Below, piece after piece: positions 45,455 through 54,425 of a stretch of DNA of 64,000 bases. Location of the stretch: NCBI GenBank assembly GCA_947577065.1, contig CANPTT010000003.1, forward strand, positions 32,917 through 96,916, in the 5' to 3' direction. Within the stretch, counting starts at the first letter, position 1. Each line of letters starts with the position of its first letter. The notes beneath the pieces were generated by a model. That model was given only the letters and a program-made list of their open reading frames with translations, did not search any database and was not told the origin of the DNA. The stretch comes from an uncultured Pseudoflavonifractor sp. (lineage in GTDB: Bacteria > Bacillota > Clostridia > Oscillospirales > Oscillospiraceae). Position numbers and translations under genes: made by a program.

Positions 45455-47743
45455 ATGAAAAAAAGGATCACAGCCCTTGCCCTGGCCTGCGTCATGGTCA
45501 TGGGGACCGTGGCCGCAGCCGCCGGGGTGGAGAAGACCATCACCGTCACCCCCATGGAGATGTCGGTCAACGGCTGTAAGGTCACCCCCACCGACGCCAA
45601 GGGCGCCGAGGCGGAGGTCTTCGCCTACAACGGCACCACCTATGCCCCTGTGCGCTATCTCTGCGAACTGCTGGGCATCGACGTGGCGTGGGACAGGGAC
45701 GACCCGGGCACCGTGAAGCTGGTGAACGTACCCAATGCCCCCGCCGGGGACGTCAAGCCCGGCACTTACTATGGGCAGGCCCAGGGCTTTGGCGGTCCCG
45801 TGAACGCTGAGGTCACCGTGGATGCCAGCGGCATCGTGGACGTAAAGCTTACCGGCCCGGAGGAGACCCCCGCCATCGGCGGCGCGGCCCTGGAGGCCCT
45901 GGCTGCCTCTGCCAAGGAGAAGGGGGCCGACCTGGACGGCGTGTCCGGCGCCACCTATACCTCCAACGCCGCCCGGGAGGCCGTGAAGGCCGCCCTGATG
46001 GGAGCGGCCAGCCCTGATGGGACCGTGGCCGACGGAAAGTACACTGTCAACGCCGTGGGCCATGAGGGGACCATTGTGGTCACCACCATGTTCCAGGGCG
46101 GAAAGATCAAGTCCGTGACCATCAATTCCCAGAGCGAGACCGAGGGGGTGGGCACCTACGCCATCGACCGGATGCCCGGCCGGATCGTGGAGGCCCAGAG
46201 CGTCAACGTGGACGCCGTGGGCGGGGCCACCGTAACCTCCACCGCCATCAAGCAGGGCGTGGCCCAGGCCATCACCATGGCCGGGGGCAAGGTCTCCGAC
46301 TTCTCCACCGCCCCCGCCAAGGCCGAGGTGGTGCCCACCGAGGTGTCTGAGGACGTGGATGTGGTCATCGCCGGCGCCGGCACCGCCGGACTGCTGGCCG
46401 CCGCCCGGCTGCTGGAAAACGGGGTGAAGAACGTCATCCTTTTTGAGAAGCAGGACATTCCCGGCGGCTCCATGCCCATGGCCTTCGGCGGCTTCAACGG
46501 CGTGGGATCCCAGACCTACCAGAACTGGCTGGCTGGCCGGGAAGTGCCCAGGGCCAGCCTTACCATGAGTTCCTGGGAGAATATCGGCGATCTTCTGGGG
46601 GCCAAGTACGGCAAGAACAAGGACACCCTTCCCTGGCTCCAGCAGATGTATGAGGGGGGCGGTAAGCTCTACGACTGGATGAACAGCATCGGCGTGGGCT
46701 TCATGTCCCTGGGCACTGAGCCCGCCCTGGCCGGCAGCCCCTACTTTGCCCCCGGCTGCTACTCCGGCGGCTGCGGTTACGCCATGGAGTTCTTTGTGGA
46801 CCGGATCACCGCCCAGGGCGGCCGGATCATCTACAACACCGAGGTCACCGAGCTTATTCAGGATAAGAGCGGCACGGTCACCGGGGTGAAGGCTGTGGGC
46901 AAGGACGGGAAGAGCTGGACCGTCAACGCCGACGCCGTCATGCTGGCCACCGGCTCCTTCGCCAAGAGTCCTGAGCTTCTGAAGGAGTATCACTCCGAGT
47001 GGGCCGACGAGTTCTTCATCTGCCCCGAGACCCTCACCGGCGACGGGCTGAAGATGGGTCTGAAGGCCGGCGGCGTGGTGGACTATGCCGACTCCTATAT
47101 GCCCGGCTTCCTGGCCACCTACGCCAGTCACTTTGAGCTGGCCTTTATCCACTACATGAACGTGGGCCTGATGGTCAACGTCAAGGGCGACCAGTTCGCC
47201 AACATCATGGTGAACAACCATGCCACCATGGCCGCCGCCAAGGCTGATCCCGCCAACGGCAACACCTTCTACTATATCTTTGACGACGCCGGGGCCGCCA
47301 CCATCAAGGATTATGAGGACCGCAAGTTCTCCTACAAGGGCATCTTTGAGAAGAATGAGGCCATCCACTTCGATACCGTGGAAGAGGCCGCCGTGGCCCT
47401 CGACCTGCCCAACCTGGCCCAGACCATCGCCACCAACAACGAGTTGGCCATGAACGGCGGCACCAGCGAGTGGGGCCAGGGCAACCTTCCCTATCTGGAC
47501 ACCAAGGACGGCATCTGGCTGGTCCGGGTGGAGCCTGTGGTCTACCTGACCACCGCCGGCCTGCGGGTGGATCTGGACGGTCACGTCCTCACCGAAAAGG
47601 ACGCCAAGATCCCCAACCTGTGGGCTGCCGGCGACGTCATCGGCTCCTATGAGCAGCGGGAGACCCGCTACGGCAATGGCTTTGACGCCGCCGTAGTCTT
47701 CGGAGCCCTGGTGGGCGACCGGATCGCCGCGGAGGTAAAGTGA
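45455..47743 (+). CDS. Secreted stalk + two FMN_bind domains + FAD-dependent reductase
   Basis: Stalk AEVFAYNGTTYAPVRYLCELLGIDVAWD; VSGATYTSNAA and VGGATVTSTAI; VDVVIAGAGTAGLLAAARLLENGVKNVILFEKQ. Confidence 0.88.
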   Translation: MKKRITALALACVMVMGTVAAAAGVEKTITVTPMEMSVNGCKVTPTDAKGAEAEVFAYNGTTYAPVRYLCELLGIDVAWDRDDPGTVKLVNVPNAPAGDVKPGTYYGQAQGFGGPVNAEVTVDASGIVDVKLTGPEETPAIGGAALEALAASAKEKGADLDGVSGATYTSNAAREAVKAALMGAASPDGTVADGKYTVNAVGHEGTIVVTTMFQGGKIKSVTINSQSETEGVGTYAIDRMPGRIVEAQSVNVDAVGGATVTSTAIKQGVAQAITMAGGKVSDFSTAPAKAEVVPTEVSEDVDVVIAGAGTAGLLAAARLLENGVKNVILFEKQDIPGGSMPMAFGGFNGVGSQTYQNWLAGREVPRASLTMSSWENIGDLLGAKYGKNKDTLPWLQQMYEGGGKLYDWMNSIGVGFMSLGTEPALAGSPYFAPGCYSGGCGYAMEFFVDRITAQGGRIIYNTEVTELIQDKSGTVTGVKAVGKDGKSWTVNADAVMLATGSFAKSPELLKEYHSEWADEFFICPETLTGDGLKMGLKAGGVVDYADSYMPGFLATYASHFELAFIHYMNVGLMVNVKGDQFANIMVNNHATMAAAKADPANGNTFYYIFDDAGAATIKDYEDRKFSYKGIFEKNEAIHFDTVEEAAVALDLPNLAQTIATNNELAMNGGTSEWGQGNLPYLDTKDGIWLVRVEPVVYLTTAGLRVDLDGHVLTEKDAKIPNLWAAGDVIGSYEQRETRYGNGFDAAVVFGALVGDRIAAEVK

Positions 47744-47777
47744 TCTGCGGACTGGCAAAGTGAAATGATCCATATGG

Positions 47778-47810
47778 AGAAAGGCGCCTGACCAAAGGCG
47801 CCTTTCTCTT
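47778..47810 (+). terminator. Hairpin terminator
   Basis: GAAAGGCGCC-TGACCAAA-GGCGCCTTTC-TCTT. Confidence 0.7.
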
Positions 47811-47892
47811 ATTTCGGTCCGAAAATGGGGGAGATGGCCCTTTGCTGCCTGCAAGCGGTCGTGAGCCTTTCGACATACATCTGTCGGCTATC

Positions 47893-47921
47893 TTGACACT
47901 GATTCCCGAATGTGGTATGCT
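47893..47921 (+). promoter_or_regulatory. Promoter of TetR gene, flanked by TTTCGACA/TGTCGAAA half-sites
   Basis: TTGACA-N17-TATGCT; TTTCGACA at 47869-47876, TGTCGAAA at 47921-47928. Confidence 0.65.
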
Positions 47922-47949
47922 GTCGAAAAATAAGCAGGAGGGAGCATCC

Positions 47950-48540
47950 ATGGCGAAGGGCAAGAGGATGGGCGGCAAGGAGGATATGCGCCAGCGCAGG
48001 AGCAGGCAGCATTTGACGGACGCGCTTATGGGACTGATGGAGGAGCGGCCCTATGGGGAGATCTCGGTGGTGGATATCTGCCAGCGGGCCATGGTCCACC
48101 GCACCACCTTTTACGCCCACTTTGAGGACAAAAACGATCTGTTTGAATATATGCTCCAAAATATGATGGACCGCTTTTCGGAGAACAGGTCTAAGGCGGA
48201 GCAGGAGAAAGGACTTCGAAGGGCGATCCGGGATGAGTTCCGGAAGGTGCTGGAATTCTTTCGGGTGCACCGGAGGCTTCGAATGGTGGGGATGGGGGGA
48301 CCGGGGAGCCCTGAGCTTCAGATGATGGAGGAGGCCATTGCCGCGGTACTGGAGAAGTTCATTCTGGAGAAGGGGGACCCCGCGATTTGGGCGGAAAACG
48401 CCAAAGGCCCTCAGGTCTGGAGCCACTTTTATGCCGGGGCCATCATGTCCACGGTGAGCTGGTGGCTGGAAAATGAAATGCCCTTGAGCGAGGAGGAGAT
48501 GGTGGACCTGTTGGAGCGGCTCCTGCCTGAATGCTGGTAA
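47950..48540 (+). CDS. TetR/AcrR-family transcriptional regulator
   Basis: RQHLTDALMGLMEERPYGEISVVDICQRAMVHRTTFYAHFEDKNDLFEYML. Confidence 0.92.
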   Translation: MAKGKRMGGKEDMRQRRSRQHLTDALMGLMEERPYGEISVVDICQRAMVHRTTFYAHFEDKNDLFEYMLQNMMDRFSENRSKAEQEKGLRRAIRDEFRKVLEFFRVHRRLRMVGMGGPGSPELQMMEEAIAAVLEKFILEKGDPAIWAENAKGPQVWSHFYAGAIMSTVSWWLENEMPLSEEEMVDLLERLLPECW

Positions 48541-48576
48541 GAGAAAAACAGCGGGGATCTCCGCTGAGAGCCTTCG

Positions 48577-48608
48577 GAGACCCGGTGACTGCACCGGGTC
48601 TCTTTTTA
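48577..48608 (+). terminator. Rho-independent terminator
   Basis: GAGACCCGGTG-ACTG-CACCGGGTCTC-TTTTT. Confidence 0.85.
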
Positions 48609-48715
48609 CAAAAAAGTTTGCCGACCCCATACCAATTTTCCTTTATCTATGGTAAAATACAAATAACTATACGCCATGCCGCGTCGGGGCGGCGGAAAGG
48701 GAGGAGGGAGCGGGC

Positions 48716-50104
48716 GTGAAAAAAAGGACTGCGGGACCATGGGGGCTGGCGCTACTGCTGTGCCTGCTGTTGACAGGCTGTTTTTTCCGCACGGTGGATG
48801 AGCTATACGCCATTCCCCAGCCCTCTAAGGACTATGAGGCTCTCCAGGCCCGGCTGAGCGAGGTGGTGGCCCAGGGGGGAGAGTACGCCGCTCCCCTGAC
48901 GGGAGAGATGATCCAGTCGGTGCAGCTTCAGGATCTGGACGGGGACGGAAGGCAGGAGGCCATTGCCTTTTTCCGGATGTCCAGCGAGGAGAAGCCCCTG
49001 AAAATATACATATTCCGCCAGGTGGGCGAGGAGTACAAGACCTTTGCCGTGATCGAGGGGGCGGGAGCCGCCATCAACTGTGTGGATTATGTGCAGCTGG
49101 ATGACGAGCCCTTCAAGGAAGTAGTGGTAAGCTGGCAGATGACGGCCCAGGTCCATTCTTTGGCTGCATACTCCGTGGGGCCCGAGCAGGTGGAGGAATT
49201 GATGCGGACCGATTATGACAGCTATAAGCTCTTTGATCTGGACCAGGACAACCAGCAGGAGCTGGTGGTTTTCCGTACTGCGGCGGGCAGCGTGCCCCAA
49301 GCCGAGTTCTATGACTTTGACGGCGTGTTGTCCAGGACCAGTGCGGCCCCTCTTTCCGTGGGGGCGTATGTAGGGGCTGACGGGACCATCAAAAATGATT
49401 ACCTTACCGCCGTTCAAGCCGGTTATTTGACCGATCGGACGCCCGCTCTTTTTGCCACCTCTTCGTATGGGGAGACTGGCTCTATTACGGATATCTTTGC
49501 CGTAAGGAATGGTGAGTTGAAAAACGTGACCTTGGATAAGGAGACAGGGGAGAGCGGAGAAACTGTCTGCTACTATTCTCAGGCTTCCCTTCGGGATATC
49601 AACGGAGACGGCGTCATGGAGCTGCCTCAGCCGGTGCCCCTGGTGGACTACCGCGTCACCACAGACACAGTAAACTTCTGGCTGATCCACTGGCGGCAAT
49701 TTGACATAGAGGGCAATGCCGCTCAGGTATTTACCACCTACCATAATGACCGGGACGGTTGGTATTTTATTCTGCCGGACGAGTGGGACAGCAGTCTGTC
49801 CCTGTCCCGGAGCGATCTTCCCGGAGGGGGGGAGAGGGCCGTCACCTTTTCCTATTGGTCCGGTGACCCCACCACCGAGCCCCTTCCTTTCCTTACGATC
49901 TATAAACTGACTGGGACCAACCGGGCGGCTCGGGCCCGGTCAGGGGAGCGGTTTATCCTGTATCCCATGAGCGCTCTGGACCATCCGGATGAGGCCGCCA
50001 CCATCTATGCCGCTGAGTTCCGGGAGGGGTGGGACTGTGGCCTTACCGAGGAGCAGATCCGGGAGCGGTTTGCCATCATCCGGACCGACTGGTACGGATA
50101 TTGA
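48716..50104 (+). CDS. Hypothetical lipoprotein with FG-GAP/VCBS-like Asp motifs
   Basis: Lipobox LLTGC; repeated DLDGDGRQEAIAF / DLDQDNQQELVVF / DINGDGVMELPQP. Confidence 0.75.
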   Translation: MKKRTAGPWGLALLLCLLLTGCFFRTVDELYAIPQPSKDYEALQARLSEVVAQGGEYAAPLTGEMIQSVQLQDLDGDGRQEAIAFFRMSSEEKPLKIYIFRQVGEEYKTFAVIEGAGAAINCVDYVQLDDEPFKEVVVSWQMTAQVHSLAAYSVGPEQVEELMRTDYDSYKLFDLDQDNQQELVVFRTAAGSVPQAEFYDFDGVLSRTSAAPLSVGAYVGADGTIKNDYLTAVQAGYLTDRTPALFATSSYGETGSITDIFAVRNGELKNVTLDKETGESGETVCYYSQASLRDINGDGVMELPQPVPLVDYRVTTDTVNFWLIHWRQFDIEGNAAQVFTTYHNDRDGWYFILPDEWDSSLSLSRSDLPGGGERAVTFSYWSGDPTTEPLPFLTIYKLTGTNRAARARSGERFILYPMSALDHPDEAATIYAAEFREGWDCGLTEEQIRERFAIIRTDWYGY

Positions 50105-50123
50105 AAGGGGAGAACATCACATC

Positions 50124-50819
50124 ATGAGTAAGAAAGTATTGGTGCTGGAGGACGAGGCCAACATTCGTTCCTTCATTGTGATCAACCTGAAGCGGGCGGG
50201 CTATGAGACTGTAGAGGCGGGCACTGGGCAGGAGGCTCTGGACCAGCTGCGCGGCAACCCTGATGTGAACGTGGCCCTTCTGGATGTGATGCTACCCGAT
50301 ATGGACGGCTTTGAGGTCTGCCGTCGTATCCGGGCGGGGGACAATCATATCGGCATTATTATGCTCACCGCCAGGACCCAGGAGATGGACAAGGTGACGG
50401 GGCTTATGACGGGGGCGGACGATTATGTGACCAAGCCGTTTTCTCCCGCCGAGCTCACCGCCCGTATCGACGCCCTGTGCCGCCGGACCACAGGGGAACC
50501 TGCCGCCGCGGCGGATCCGGGGGAGATCAGTTGTCCGCCGTTCCTGTTGAATACCCGGAACCGGACGCTGGAGAAAAACGGACAGCGGGTGAAGTTGACG
50601 CAGGTGGAGTATTCTATTGTCAAGCTCTTTATGGACAATATTGGGAAAGCTCTGGCCCGGGAAGAGATCCTGGACGCGGTGTGGGGCAAGGACTATTTTG
50701 GTGAAGTGAAGATCGTGGATGTGAACATTCGCCGCCTGCGGATCAAGATCGAGGATGACCCCACAAACCCCACCTATATCACCACGGTTTGGGGGTATGG
50801 CTACAAGTGGGGGTTCTGA
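50124..50819 (+). CDS. OmpR/PhoB-family response regulator
   Basis: VLVLEDEANIRSFIVINLKRAGYETVEA; VALLDVMLPDMDGFEVC; winged helix ...ITTVWGYGYKWGF. Confidence 0.95.
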   Translation: MSKKVLVLEDEANIRSFIVINLKRAGYETVEAGTGQEALDQLRGNPDVNVALLDVMLPDMDGFEVCRRIRAGDNHIGIIMLTARTQEMDKVTGLMTGADDYVTKPFSPAELTARIDALCRRTTGEPAAAADPGEISCPPFLLNTRNRTLEKNGQRVKLTQVEYSIVKLFMDNIGKALAREEILDAVWGKDYFGEVKIVDVNIRRLRIKIEDDPTNPTYITTVWGYGYKWGF

Positions 50820-50857
50820 TGTAGGCTGTCCTGTCCATTGCGCAGAGGGGAAGGAAG

Positions 50858-52297
50858 GTGACCGCCATGCCAAAAATGAAGGGGATCCGCCGCCGATGGA
50901 TGACCAACTCCATCGGCGTGGTCCTGTTTGTCCTTCTGTTTGCCATCACGGCCTTTTCCGTGGCTATGGGGGGATATTATTACGCCACCCTCTCCAACGG
51001 ACTTCAGACCAAGGCGGAGTATGTGGTGGAATTTTTTGGCGACTACTCGACCCAGAGTGAATACTATCAGCATGTGGTCACCTATGTGAACAACAACACC
51101 GAGGGAAAGGACAAGGTGGAAATGCAGTTTCTGGGGCCCAACGGCACCATCCGCTTTTCCACTTTTGGTCTGGCGGCCTACAGTTCCCCCGGCACTCCCG
51201 ATATAGCCGGGGCTCTCAGTGAGGAGGCCCCCCAGACTACCCCGTGGACAGGCCGGGATCCCTCTACGGGGGAGCATATTATGGCGGTCTCCGCCCCCGT
51301 GCTCGTCGATGGGCAGGCAGTGGCCGCGGTGCGGTATGTGACGTCTCTCCGGCTGGTGGACAGACAGCTGATGATCATCATTTCCATTACGGCGGCGATC
51401 GGCCTTGTGATACTGCTGTTGGTCTATTTCTCCAACCTGTACTTTGTCAAATCCATTGTGGAGCCCATGGCCGGGATCACAGAGATCACGCAGCGCATTG
51501 CCGGCGGAAGCTATGGGATCCAGATCGAGAAGCAGCACGACGACGAGATCGGCGACCTGACAGACGCCATCAACGACATGTCCGCCCGTATCGATCAGGC
51601 CGAGAAGCTGAAGTCGGAGTTTATTTCCTCGGTCTCCCATGAGCTGCGCACTCCGCTCACCGCGATCAATGGCTGGGCCGAGACCATCCAGCGGGGCGAG
51701 GTTCGGGATGCGGAGGATGTGAAGAAGGGCATGGGGATCATTGTCTCCGAGGCCAAGCGTCTGACCAACATGGTGGAGGAACTGCTGGAGTTTTCTCGCA
51801 TTGAGGACGGGCGCTTTACCCTGTCCATAGAGCCCGTAGACCTGAAAGCGGAGTTCGAGGATGCGGTCTACACCTACCGGGAATTTTTCCGTAAGGATGG
51901 CATAGAGCTTGTCTATCAGGACAGCGACGAGGAATTTCCCCCTGTGGAAGCCGACCCGGAGCGGCTGCGTCAAGTGTTCTGCAACATTATGGACAACGCC
52001 GCCAAGCATGGGGGCAGCGGGGGACGTATCGACTGCGCCATCCGTCGGGAGGATGGCTGGGCGGTCATCACGGTCCGGGATCATGGGGCCGGCATTCCGG
52101 CTGACGAGCTGCCCTTGGTCAAGACAAAGTTCTACAAGGGCTCCTCCAAGGCGCGGGGCTCGGGCATCGGACTGGCGGTCTGCGAGGAGATCGTTGCCCG
52201 CCATGAGGGAGAACTTGTGATTGGAAACGCAGAGGGGGGAGGATGTGTGGTCACCATTCGCCTGCCGGTAGGGATCCCTCCAACAAATGGAACATAA
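50858..52297 (+). CDS. HAMP-containing sensor histidine kinase
   Basis: Two TM, HAMP, SEFISSVSHELRTPLTAINGWAETIQ, GSGIGLAVCEEIVARHEG. Confidence 0.95.
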   Translation: MTAMPKMKGIRRRWMTNSIGVVLFVLLFAITAFSVAMGGYYYATLSNGLQTKAEYVVEFFGDYSTQSEYYQHVVTYVNNNTEGKDKVEMQFLGPNGTIRFSTFGLAAYSSPGTPDIAGALSEEAPQTTPWTGRDPSTGEHIMAVSAPVLVDGQAVAAVRYVTSLRLVDRQLMIIISITAAIGLVILLLVYFSNLYFVKSIVEPMAGITEITQRIAGGSYGIQIEKQHDDEIGDLTDAINDMSARIDQAEKLKSEFISSVSHELRTPLTAINGWAETIQRGEVRDAEDVKKGMGIIVSEAKRLTNMVEELLEFSRIEDGRFTLSIEPVDLKAEFEDAVYTYREFFRKDGIELVYQDSDEEFPPVEADPERLRQVFCNIMDNAAKHGGSGGRIDCAIRREDGWAVITVRDHGAGIPADELPLVKTKFYKGSSKARGSGIGLAVCEEIVARHEGELVIGNAEGGGCVVTIRLPVGIPPTNGT

Positions 52298-52312
52298 GTT
52301 CTATTTTTTGCC

Positions 52313-52339
52313 CATCCCCTCTTGAAAAAAGGGGATGGG
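52313..52339 (+). terminator. Hairpin terminator
   Basis: CCCATCCCC-TCTTGAAAAAA... -GGGGATGGG. Confidence 0.55.
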
Positions 52340-52405
52340 TCTGTTAGAATGTAGGGGCGGATGGTATCCGCCTGTGATTTTTTGGATCACCCAAAGGAGA
52401 ACTCC

Positions 52406-53386
52406 ATGCTGAAACAACTTTTTTTATTGGCCGCCTCCGGGTTTAAAACCATGATCGGCGGACAAGCCCTGATCGAAGGGATCCTGATGATGGGGCCGGA
52501 GAAAAGGTCCATTGTGATCCGTAAGCCGGATGGGGAGTTGGAGGTCAAGACTGAGCCCCGGAAAGCGCTGAAGGACAAATATCCCTTTTTGGCGCTGCCC
52601 CTGCTCCGGGGGGTGGTGAATTTTGGTTCTTCCATGTACAACGGAGTCACTGCCCTTATGTATTCTGCGGAGTTTTATCCGGAGGAGGAACAGACGGAGG
52701 AGCCTTCCAAGGTAGAGAAGTGGCTGGATGAGAAACTGGGCAGCGAGAAGCTGACGGGGGCTGTCATCACTCTGTCGGTGGTGATGGGCCTGGCCTTTTC
52801 CGTGGGGCTTTTTATCCTGCTGCCCACCGCTTTGGGCGGACTGGTGGTCCGGCTCTTTCCCGGCTGTCCCGTGTGGGGGAGAAACCTTGCGGAAGGTGTT
52901 TTGAAGGTGGTCATCTTCCTCCTTTACCTTATCCTCTGCTCCAAAATGAAGGATATCCGCCGCACCTTCCAATACCATGGCGCGGAGCACAAGACGATTT
53001 TTTGTTATGAGGCGGGGCTTCCGCTGACGGTGGAGAATGTCCGCAAGCAGCCGAAACATCATCCCAGGTGTGGGACCAGCTTTCTCTTTGTGGTAATTGT
53101 GGTGTCCATCCTCCTGTCCAGCGTGATCTTTTCTCTTGTTGAGGTGGAGAACACCTTTGCCCGTATGGGCTTTCACCTTTTGATGCTGCCTGCGATCGTC
53201 AGCATCACCTACGAATTCAACCGCTATGTGGGCGGTCATGACGGCGCTTTCTGCCGTCTGGTCCGTACCCCTGGTATGGCGATCCAGCGCTGGACCACCT
53301 TTGAGCCGGACGATGGTATGATCGAGGTGGGCATACGGGCTCTTACCGAGGTGCTGCCCCAGGTAGAGGGTTCGGACTGTTGGTGA
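52406..53386 (+). CDS. yqhQ: DUF1385 / YqhQ-family membrane protein
   Basis: IGGQALIEGILMMGPEKRSIVIRKPDGELEV; FQYHGAEHKTIFCYEAG; HPRCGTSFLFVV. Confidence 0.9.
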   Translation: MLKQLFLLAASGFKTMIGGQALIEGILMMGPEKRSIVIRKPDGELEVKTEPRKALKDKYPFLALPLLRGVVNFGSSMYNGVTALMYSAEFYPEEEQTEEPSKVEKWLDEKLGSEKLTGAVITLSVVMGLAFSVGLFILLPTALGGLVVRLFPGCPVWGRNLAEGVLKVVIFLLYLILCSKMKDIRRTFQYHGAEHKTIFCYEAGLPLTVENVRKQPKHHPRCGTSFLFVVIVVSILLSSVIFSLVEVENTFARMGFHLLMLPAIVSITYEFNRYVGGHDGAFCRLVRTPGMAIQRWTTFEPDDGMIEVGIRALTEVLPQVEGSDCW

Positions 53387-53435
53387 GAAAAGGGACGAGC
53401 CGTTTCTTATTTTGGAAGAGTGGAGAGGTGAGGTC

Positions 53436-54299
53436 ATGGCGACCACCTACAATAACCTCTATCTGGACGCCCGGCGAAAGCTGAAGGCGGCGGGGATCCC
53501 CGCTGCCCAGCTGGAGGCCCGGGAGATCGTTTGCTACGCCGCGGGCAAGGTCAGGGAGGAATTTTACCGGGACCTGATGCTCTATGCCTCCGACCAGGTG
53601 GAAAAGACGGTGGCCGAGTTGACCCGCCGCCGCCTGGAAGGGGAGCCGGTGGCCTATATTATCGGGGAATGGGAATTCTATGGCCTCAGCCTGGACGTGT
53701 CCCGGGAGGTGCTGATCCCCCGGATGGACACGGAGGTATTGGCCGAACAGGCGATCCTGTCAGCCCGCGCTGCCGGAGAGGGCTGCCGGGTGCTGGACCT
53801 ATGCGCGGGAAGTGGCTGTGTGGGATTGGCGGTGGCGGCTAATGTGCCGGAGTGCCATGTCGTGTTGGCAGATAACTCGGAGGGGGCGCTTCGGGTATGC
53901 CGGCAGAATATCCGCCGGACCGGCCTCAACGACCAGGTGATCTGTGCCTTTGCCGACGCCAAACTGCCCCCCCTGCCTGCCCTGTGGGACTTTGACGTCA
54001 TTGCCTGCAATCCGCCCTATATCCCCTCTGCGGATATCTTGACCCTGGATCCCTCAGTGAAGGATTATGAGCCCCGGGAAGCCCTGGACGGAGGGGAGGA
54101 CGGACTGGATTTCTATCGAACGGTCTGTGCCAAATGGAAGGGAGCCCTTCGCCTGGGCGGCCGCCTGATTTTTGAGGTGGGCATTGGGCAGGCTGCGGAT
54201 GTGGAAGCCCTTTTGAGTCAGAACGGGTTTGAGGATATTCGGACATTCCAGGACACTCAGAATATTTGGCGGGTGGTCTCCGGCGCGATCAACGAGTGA
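53436..54299 (+). CDS. prmC: Peptide chain release factor N5-glutamine methyltransferase
   Basis: EPVAYIIGEWEFYGLSLDVSREVLIPRMDTEVL; VLDLCAGSGCVGLAVAAN; CNPPYIPSADI. Confidence 0.94.
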   Translation: MATTYNNLYLDARRKLKAAGIPAAQLEAREIVCYAAGKVREEFYRDLMLYASDQVEKTVAELTRRRLEGEPVAYIIGEWEFYGLSLDVSREVLIPRMDTEVLAEQAILSARAAGEGCRVLDLCAGSGCVGLAVAANVPECHVVLADNSEGALRVCRQNIRRTGLNDQVICAFADAKLPPLPALWDFDVIACNPPYIPSADILTLDPSVKDYEPREALDGGEDGLDFYRTVCAKWKGALRLGGRLIFEVGIGQAADVEALLSQNGFEDIRTFQDTQNIWRVVSGAINE

Positions 54300-54425
54300 A
54301 GTCCGTTTTATGGGACACTTGCTGCGATAGAATCTAACGGTAGGACAGGGCAGACCAGATCGGCGCCCTATCCCTGAATTATATAAATCAAAGGAAAGGC
54401 CCCGCCTTTCGAGAGGAGAAGGAAC

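Noticed and set aside
45392-47854. 820-aa minus-strand ORF antisense to reductase 3
   Set aside because: Low-complexity shadow ORF; opposite strand has a complete multidomain flavoprotein.
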